A DNA stretch of 10,827 bases from Thermoanaerobacterales bacterium (GTDB taxonomy: Bacteria; Actinomycetota; Acidimicrobiia; Acidimicrobiales; JACDCH01): the NCBI GenBank assembly GCA_017577565.1, contig PKRH01000119.1, positions 1-10,827 of the forward strand, read 5' to 3'. Numbering within the stretch: the stretch's first letter is position 1; each line of letters begins with the position of its first letter. Made by a program: the position numbers and the translations under genes. This document shows, piece after piece, positions 6,897-10,827 of the stretch. Below the pieces are notes generated by a model. The model saw only the letters and a program-made list of their open reading frames with translations, was not told the DNA's origin and did not search any database.

Positions 6897-7460
6897 TCAG
6901 CCCGGCGGGCGGGGCCGGTAGGTGAGGGCGACCGCGCCCGAGCGCAGCTCGTGGCGGCCGACCAGCTCGAGGGTCAGGCGCTCGCGCAGGCCGGCGAGCA
7001 GCGCCGGCCCGCGCCCGGCCACGACCGGGTGGACGACGAGCTCGTACTCGTCGATGAGGCCGAGGTCGGCCAGGGCGAGGGGGAGGGTCACGCCCCCGAC
7101 GAACAGGCCCCGGCCGGGTGCCGCCTTGAGGTCCCGGACGGCCGTGGCCAGATCGCCCCGGACCAGCTCGGCGTTCCAGTCGACCCCGTCGAGCGTGCGG
7201 GAGACGACGTACTTCGGTGCGGCGTCGATCGCCCGGGCGAAGGGGACCATCCAGTCATCCATCCAGTCCGGCCAGGTCCCGTCGGGCGCCGGCCGCCAGG
7301 CGGCCTCCATCATCTGGTAGGTCACGCGGCCGAAGAGCAGAGCGTCGGCGCGGGCCAGGCTCTCGGCCCAGTAGCGGTGCGACTCCTCGTCGGGTGTCAC
7401 CGCCTCGTGGTCGACGCAGCCGTCGAGCGTGACGTTGATCGCATAGCGCAGCGGTCGCAT
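6897..7460 (-). CDS. Dihydrofolate reductase family protein (RibD C-terminal-like), second copy
   Basis: 187 residues from the ATG at 7460. It shows the RibD-C/DHFR-like pattern: YAINVTLDGCVDH (6-18), ADALLFGRVTYQMME (38-52), PKYVVSRTLDG (82-92), GLFVGGVTLPLALADLGLIDEYELVVHPVVAGRGPALL (118-155) and a closing LTLELVGRHELRSGAVALTYRP. These line up with the motifs in the gene at 498, but the sequences differ widely, so this is an old paralogue rather than a recent duplicate. Probable cytosolic NAD(P)H-dependent reductase of unknown substrate. An ATG at 7493 would add 11 residues (MSPDRPTGHTT) not typical of the family, so I prefer 7460 with moderate certainty. It converges with the SRPBCC gene. 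Confidence 0.85.
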   Translation of the reverse strand: MRPLRYAINVTLDGCVDHEAVTPDEESHRYWAESLARADALLFGRVTYQMMEAAWRPAPDGTWPDWMDDWMVPFARAIDAAPKYVVSRTLDGVDWNAELVRGDLATAVRDLKAAPGRGLFVGGVTLPLALADLGLIDEYELVVHPVVAGRGPALLAGLRERLTLELVGRHELRSGAVALTYRPRPPG

Positions 7461-7519
7461 GGTCGTGTGACCGGTCGGGCGGTCGGGGCTCATCGTCCCA
7501 TGCCATGACGGCGTCGTCG

Positions 7520-7535
7520 CCCGGGGAGCCCCGGG
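7520..7535. repeat. 7-bp inverted repeat upstream of the second DHFR-like gene
   Basis: CCCGGGG (7520-7526) and CCCCGGG (7529-7535) are separated by AG. It lies between the weak TACCCT box (7552-7557) and the start codon, so it could fold in the leader or bind a regulator. It is G/C only and short. Confidence 0.25.
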
Positions 7536-7551
7536 ACGTTCGCGGCCCCGG

Positions 7552-7557
7552 AGGGTA
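7552..7557 (-). promoter_or_regulatory. Possible -10 box (TACCCT) for the second DHFR-like gene
   Basis: TACCCT on the minus strand fits TAnnnT but, unlike the other boxes here, is not followed by a start codon at 6-8 bases. It would give a leader of roughly 55-85 bases. Weak support. Confidence 0.2.
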
Positions 7558-7610
7558 GCCGGAAGCGGGGATCTGGCGGACCTGATCGGTCAGAGCGCGG
7601 TCGGTGGTCA

Positions 7611-8174
7611 TCAACTACTCAGCGCGCGAGCGAGCGTGACGGCGGCGGGGGAGAGGTGGAGGCGTGCCCGCCCCTCGACGACGAACCGGCCGGCCGGCTC
7701 GCCGGCGGGCGCCTCGTCGTGGCCGCCTCGACGGGTCAGCGCGCCGACCCACGTACCGTGACCATGGACCGGTGTGAGGCCACGTGGAGTGGTCCGGTCG
7801 CGCCGGGCCCGTCGAACCCGACCACGGGCCTCCAGTTGCCGATCACGAGGGCCCGGGCGTCCGCGACGACCAGCGATGCCCGCCGCAGGCGCCGGGGTCC
7901 GTCGAACGTGTCGGCGGCCAGGCGCCGGGCGCCGAGGTCCGGTGGCGCTTTCAGGGCGGCGGCCGAGCACGCGGTGACCGCGCGCCGCCGACCGGCGCTC
8001 GATCACCAGCGTCTCGTCCCGGCCGAACGCACGCCCCAGGGCGCGTCCGGCCTGGTCAGGCGGGTCGATCGCCGGCGACGTCGGCCGTCCGGGCCGGCCT
8101 GCCTGGCTCCGGACGACAACCCGCAGGTCCCGGCCCTGGGCACCCCAGAACGCCCAGAATCCTCGTTCTGTCAA
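7611..8174 (-). pseudogene. Frame-disrupted coding relic, unidentified
   Basis: No intact gene explains 7494-8183. On the minus strand, the frame ending at 7611 is open for 187 codons from a TTG at 8174, but only its two ends look protein-like: FWAFWGAQGRDLRVVVRSQAG and ALGRAFGRDETLVIERRSAA at the start, and GRFVVEGRARLHLSPAAVTL at the end. In the middle it becomes an Arg/Pro-rich run. There, a second minus-strand frame, open from about 8002 to a TGA at 7736, reads plausibly: LGARRLAADTFDGPRRL, RRASLVVADARALVIGNW and LHVASHRSMVTVRGSA, with about 88 percent G/C at third positions and no start codon at its 5' end. The simplest reading is one gene of about 185 codons with two compensating frameshifts, from decay or sequencing error. 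I do not recognise the family. It follows the zinc-finger gene on the same strand after about 10 bases. Confidence 0.35.
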
Positions 8175-8183
8175 GTAAGCCGC

Positions 8184-8573
8184 TCATCCGGCCTCCCCCT
8201 CGCCGAGGCGGCGGCTGACCAGCGGCCGTGCGGCCTCGAGGATCCACTCCAGCGCCTCCCGGTAGTCCTGCTCGCCGGGCGGGTCGGCGGCGGCCAGGTC
8301 GCGCTCCACGTCCTCGATGGCCGCTTCGAGCACGTAGAGCCGGTCGTACAGGTCGTCCAGCTCCGCCCTGGCGACGATGAGCTGCGCGTCGCCGATCCCG
8401 AGGTCCTCGGCTCGGCGCCGGGCCTCGTAGTCCCGCTGGCGGCAGCTGCGCCGGCAGAACTCCCGCGGCCGTCCCCGACCGCCGGTCACCTCGAAGCGGC
8501 GGCCGCACCAGCGGCACCGTCGCAACTCCGGCCCCCTGTCCCCTGCACCCACCATCGCCTCTATTTCCGTCAC
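8184..8573 (-). CDS. Small zinc-finger and coiled-coil protein, hypothetical
   Basis: 129 residues from a GTG. Four cysteines form a compact probable zinc site: Cys20 and Cys23 (CRWCGRRF), Cys40 and Cys44 (FCRRSC), with a basic GGRGRPRE loop between and RQRDYEARRRA after. This arrangement is common in uncharacterised actinobacterial proteins and suggests nucleic-acid binding. Residues about 62-96 (AQLIVARAELDDLYDRLYVLEAAIEDVERDL) have a heptad-like hydrophobic pattern and probably form a dimerising coiled coil; the rest is acidic helix. A small DNA-binding regulator is a reasonable inference, not shown. The GTG at 8573 has TAATTT 7 bases upstream, favouring a leaderless start. An ATG at 8555 (123 residues) is the alternative. 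The start lies inside an inverted repeat, hinting at autoregulation, and the gene is divergent from the ABC cassette at 8692. Confidence 0.75.
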   Translation of the reverse strand: MTEIEAMVGAGDRGPELRRCRWCGRRFEVTGGRGRPREFCRRSCRQRDYEARRRAEDLGIGDAQLIVARAELDDLYDRLYVLEAAIEDVERDLAAADPPGEQDYREALEWILEAARPLVSRRLGEGEAG

Positions 8574-8586
8574 AGTGACGAAATTA
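8562..8586. promoter_or_regulatory. Candidate operator: CGTCAC-A-GTGACG inverted repeat at a divergent promoter
   Basis: Perfect 6-bp arms at 8568-8573 and 8575-8580 around a single base, with A/T flanks extending the symmetry to 10 of 12 pairs over 25 bp. It covers the TAATTT box and GTG start of the zinc-finger gene and touches a TACCGT on the plus strand (8585-8590). It is one of the few A/T-containing symmetric elements in the window, so chance is less likely than for the all-G/C palindromes. Confidence 0.5.
8581..8586 (-). promoter_or_regulatory. -10 box (TAATTT) for leaderless zinc-finger gene
   Basis: TAATTT on the minus strand, 7 bases before the GTG at 8573, the best AT-rich -10 match in the window. 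No -35 element is visible. It is embedded in the inverted repeat at 8562-8586. Confidence 0.5.
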
Positions 8587-8590
8587 CCGT
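8585..8590 (+). promoter_or_regulatory. Possible -10 box (TACCGT) for the ABC cassette
   Basis: TACCGT on the plus strand overlaps the inverted repeat at 8562-8586. A second TACCGT lies at 8610-8615 within the 10-bp palindrome ACGGTACCGT (8606-8615). Either would give a leader of about 70-95 bases before the ATG at 8692. I cannot choose between them. Confidence 0.3.
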
Positions 8591-8691
8591 GACCCGACGG
8601 TGCGGACGGTACCGTGCCTCGGGCGCCGGGGCGCGGCTCCCGGCGCGGCTCGACGCCGCTCCGGCCGCCCGCCGCGCGAGACTGCGGCCCG

Positions 8692-9633
8692 ATGCAGCCG
8701 ACACCCCCCGGACCCGTGCTGCGCGCCGGCGGCCTGACCTTGACCTACCCCGACGGCACGACCGCGCTCGCCGGCCTGACCGTCGAGGTGCCCGCCGGGT
8801 CCGTCGGCCTCGTCGGCGCCAACGGCGCCGGCAAGACGACGCTGTTCCGCCTCATGCTCGGCCTCGTCCCGCCGACGGCGGGGTGGCTGCAGGTCGCCGG
8901 GTGCGACGTCGTCGCCGACCCGATCGGCGTCCGCAGCCGCGTCGGCTACATGCCCGAGCACGACTGCCTGCCCCTCGACCAGTCGGCGGCCGACGTCGTG
9001 GCCACGTTCGGCGAGCTGGCCGGGCTGCCCCCGCGCGCGGCCCGCCAGCGGGCCTCGGACATGCTCGACCTCGTCGGGCTCGACGAGGCCCGGTTCCGCC
9101 CGGTCGGCACCTTCTCCACCGGCATGCGCCAGCGCACCAAGCTGGCCCAGGCCCTCGTCGCCGACCCCCAGCTCGTGCTGCTGGACGAGCCGACCGCCGG
9201 CCTCGACCCGGTCGGGCGCGAGGAGATGCTGCAGCTCGTCGCCCGTCTCGGCGGATTCGGCATCTCGGTCCTCATGGCGACGCACCTGCTCGACGACGTC
9301 CAGCAGGTGTGCGAGCACGTCGTCATGATCGACCGGGGGCGCCTCGTGCTCGCCGGACCGATCGACCAGCTGATGCAGACCACCGGGACGATGCGCGTCG
9401 AGGTCGGGGGCCGGGGCGACGCCGCGGCCGCGCTCGGTCAGGCGCTCGCCGACCGGGGGCTGCCCGCCGTGGTGGCCGACGACCGCACCGTCGACGTCGA
9501 CACGAGCCGCCACGGTGAGGACGCCTTCGACGTCGTCCGCGACGCGGTCGCCGACCTGGGGCTGCGGCTCTTCGCGCTCTCCACCCGCCACCGGTCCCTC
9601 GACGACGTCTTCCTCCAGCGAGCTGCCCGATGA
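8692..9633 (+). CDS. ABC transporter ATP-binding protein, NatA/CcmA-type
   Basis: 313 residues: an ATPase domain (about 9-225) plus a roughly 85-residue C-terminal extension typical of ABC-2 drug/Na+ efflux ATPases. Walker A is GANGAGKT (42-49). The Q-loop reads YMPEHD, with Glu89 in place of Gln, usual for this subfamily. The signature is FSTGMRQR (141-148), Walker B LVLLDEPTAGLD (161-172) and the H-loop His198 (MATHLLDD). The extension ends in RHRSLDDVFLQ, the common closing motif. It should power the permease encoded next, whose start overlaps its stop (ATGA). I chose the ATG at 8692 because the domain begins soon after; an in-frame GTG at 8614 would add 26 low-complexity residues. No good ribosome binding site is visible. 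The substrate is unknown. Confidence 0.9.
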   Translation: MQPTPPGPVLRAGGLTLTYPDGTTALAGLTVEVPAGSVGLVGANGAGKTTLFRLMLGLVPPTAGWLQVAGCDVVADPIGVRSRVGYMPEHDCLPLDQSAADVVATFGELAGLPPRAARQRASDMLDLVGLDEARFRPVGTFSTGMRQRTKLAQALVADPQLVLLDEPTAGLDPVGREEMLQLVARLGGFGISVLMATHLLDDVQQVCEHVVMIDRGRLVLAGPIDQLMQTTGTMRVEVGGRGDAAAALGQALADRGLPAVVADDRTVDVDTSRHGEDAFDVVRDAVADLGLRLFALSTRHRSLDDVFLQRAAR

Positions 9634-10532
9634 CCGTCATCCACACGACCCCCCGGGCCGCGGTCTACGACCGTGGCTACCGGCCCTACCAGGGACCGCG
9701 CGGCGGTCGGCGCGAGGCCACGCTCGCGCTGTGGCGGCTCTCGGTGCGCCGGGCGCTCGGCCTGCGCCGCTCCTGGCGCCAGAAGGTGTTCCCCTGGTCG
9801 CTGCTGGTCATCACGACCGTGCCCGCCATCGTCGACGTCGGCATCGCCTACGCCATCCGCGACGACCCGTTCGAGCTGGCCCGCTTCGAGTTCCTCACCT
9901 ACCGGGAGTACGTCGGGGTCTCGACGTCGCTCCTCGTGTTCGTGGCACTCGCGGCCCCCGACGTGGTCTGCCCCGACCGGGCCCGACGGGTGCTCCCCCT
10001 CCTGTTCTCCCGACCGCTGACCGGCGTCGACTACGTCGTGGCCAAGGTGGCGGCGATCACCACCATCGTGTTCGGCTTCGCCTTCCTGCCCCACGTGGTG
10101 CTGTTCGTCGGGCAGATGCTGGTCGCCGACGGTGCCCTCGACTACGTCACCGACAACCTCGACGTGCTGTGGAAGGTGCCCGTGTCGGCCGCCGTCCTCG
10201 CCGTCTACTACGCCGTCGTGGGGGTGGCGCTGGCGTCGCTGACCGACCGGCGCATCGTCGGGGGCGTCGCGATCCTGGGCGTCACGCTCATCCCCACCGC
10301 CGTCGTCGCCATCGTGGCCGAGGCCTCGGGGGGCAGCACCCCGCTCGCGGTGCTCGACATCCGGGCACTGCCCCTCGTGCTGCGCGACCTCGTGTTCCTC
10401 GGCCACATCGGCACCGACTCCCGCCTCTCCGGTGTCGAGGCGGGTGGTGTCCTGGGCGCGCTGAGCTACGTCGCCGTGCTCCTCGTCGGGGTGGCGACGC
10501 TCCTCCACCGCTACCGGGAGGTCGACCTGTGA
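9630..10532 (+). CDS. ABC-2-type transporter permease
   Basis: 300 residues with about six membrane helices: 54-76, 97-112, 137-164, 184-205, 209-230 and 272-293. The N-terminus carries YDRGYRPYQGPR (13-24), a motif I recall from actinobacterial permeases that pair with NatA-like ATPases. A cytoplasmic loop after the second helix, CPDRARRVLPLLFSRPL (114-130), is basic and resembles the segment of ABC-2 permeases preceding a conserved gate region. The protein is therefore the membrane half of an exporter, with an unknown substrate. It is sandwiched between two ATPases with 4-base overlaps at both ends (ATGA upstream, GTGA downstream), so all three are probably translated as one unit. Confidence 0.87.
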   Translation: MTVIHTTPRAAVYDRGYRPYQGPRGGRREATLALWRLSVRRALGLRRSWRQKVFPWSLLVITTVPAIVDVGIAYAIRDDPFELARFEFLTYREYVGVSTSLLVFVALAAPDVVCPDRARRVLPLLFSRPLTGVDYVVAKVAAITTIVFGFAFLPHVVLFVGQMLVADGALDYVTDNLDVLWKVPVSAAVLAVYYAVVGVALASLTDRRIVGGVAILGVTLIPTAVVAIVAEASGGSTPLAVLDIRALPLVLRDLVFLGHIGTDSRLSGVEAGGVLGALSYVAVLLVGVATLLHRYREVDL

Positions 10533-10827
10533 CCGTGGCCGGCAGCGCCCCCGGGCAGGCACCGCCCCCGCCGCCCCCGCCGCAGCCGGCGCCGGCGACC
10601 CCGCTCGATCCCGCCCACGTCGCGCACGCGACGGTCGTCGTCCACCAGGCGTCGGTGTGGTTCGGCCAGAAGGTGGCGCTCACCGAGCTCTCGTGCTCGT
10701 TCGGTCCCGGCGTCACCGGCCTGCTCGGGCCCAACGGTGCCGGCAAGACGACGCTCATGCGGGCCATCGTCGGCCTCCTCCCCCTCAACGAGGGCACCGT
10801 ACGCGTGTTCGGGCGCGATCCCCGGAC
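10529..10827 (+). CDS. ABC transporter ATP-binding protein with proline-rich N-terminus, cut by window edge
   Basis: The GTG at 10529 overlaps the permease stop as GTGA and opens a frame to the window edge (99 codons seen). Residues 11-25 are a proline-rich run (QAPPPPPPPQPAPAT), an unusual start for an ATPase. The nucleotide-binding domain then begins: VVVHQASVWFGQKVALTELSCSF, Walker A GPNGAGKT, and LMRAIVGLLPLNEGTVRVFGRDP. Q-loop, signature and Walker B must lie beyond the window. Together with the ATPase at 8692 and the permease between them, this gives an ATPase-permease-ATPase order; a second permease downstream would complete a two-system or heteromeric exporter. An in-frame GTG at 10535 is an alternative start, but the overlap favours 10529. 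Confidence 0.85.
   Translation, partial: MTVAGSAPGQAPPPPPPPQPAPATPLDPAHVAHATVVVHQASVWFGQKVALTELSCSFGPGVTGLLGPNGAGKTTLMRAIVGLLPLNEGTVRVFGRDPR

Noticed and set aside
8169..8174. TTGACA on the minus strand as a -35 box for the relic region
   Set aside because: At 16-18 bases downstream there is no TAnnnT-like -10 box (the sequence is GTTCTG), so it is probably coincidental.
8584..10562. Long minus-strand open frames opposite the ABC cassette
   Set aside because: Low-complexity His/Asp/Gly/Arg-rich products antisense to intact Walker and membrane motifs; codon-bias shadows.

Overview
The window is about 10.8 kb of very GC-rich DNA with nearly every third codon position G or C. The gene content (deazaflavin/F420-type reductase, RibD-C/DHFR-like proteins, Glyoxalase_6-like protein, many GTG or leaderless starts) points to a high-GC actinomycete (Actinomycetota). 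An Acidimicrobiia-like lineage is my guess only. I see no rRNA, tRNA, CRISPR array, transposase or phage gene.

Layout. Positions 1-309 (minus) hold the start of a small two-helix membrane protein cut by the left edge. Positions 498-1109 (plus) hold a DHFR/RibD-C-like protein with a clear ribosome binding site. Next comes a minus-strand series of single genes: a glyoxalase-like VOC protein (1128-1511), a zinc-dependent alcohol dehydrogenase (1583-2689) and a deazaflavin-dependent nitroreductase-family protein (2751-3248). Hairpins separate them, and each has its own TAnnnT box 6-8 bases before the start codon, so they look like separately transcribed, leaderless genes. A divergent 160-bp promoter region leads into a plus-strand operon of two paralogous FtsX/MacB-type permeases and their ATPase (3409-6328). 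This is a complete exporter without a periplasmic adaptor gene. An SRPBCC-family protein (6395-6874) and a convergent second DHFR/RibD-C-like protein (6897-7460) follow.

Positions 7494-8183 hold no intact gene. On the minus strand, coding-like sequence switches reading frame twice, which suggests a decayed or mis-sequenced gene. Just upstream, a small four-cysteine zinc-finger/coiled-coil protein (8184-8573, minus) starts inside a perfect CGTCAC-A-GTGACG inverted repeat. That repeat lies between this gene and a plus-strand ABC cassette: NatA-like ATPase (8692-9633), six-helix permease (9630-10532) and a second ATPase with a proline-rich N-terminus that runs off the right edge (10529-10827). 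The three cassette genes overlap by 4 bases each and are probably co-translated.

Most noteworthy are the repeated leaderless promoter layout, the candidate operator shared by the zinc-finger gene and the ABC cassette, and the two-frameshift relic. I see no clearly new multi-gene defence or biosynthetic system.
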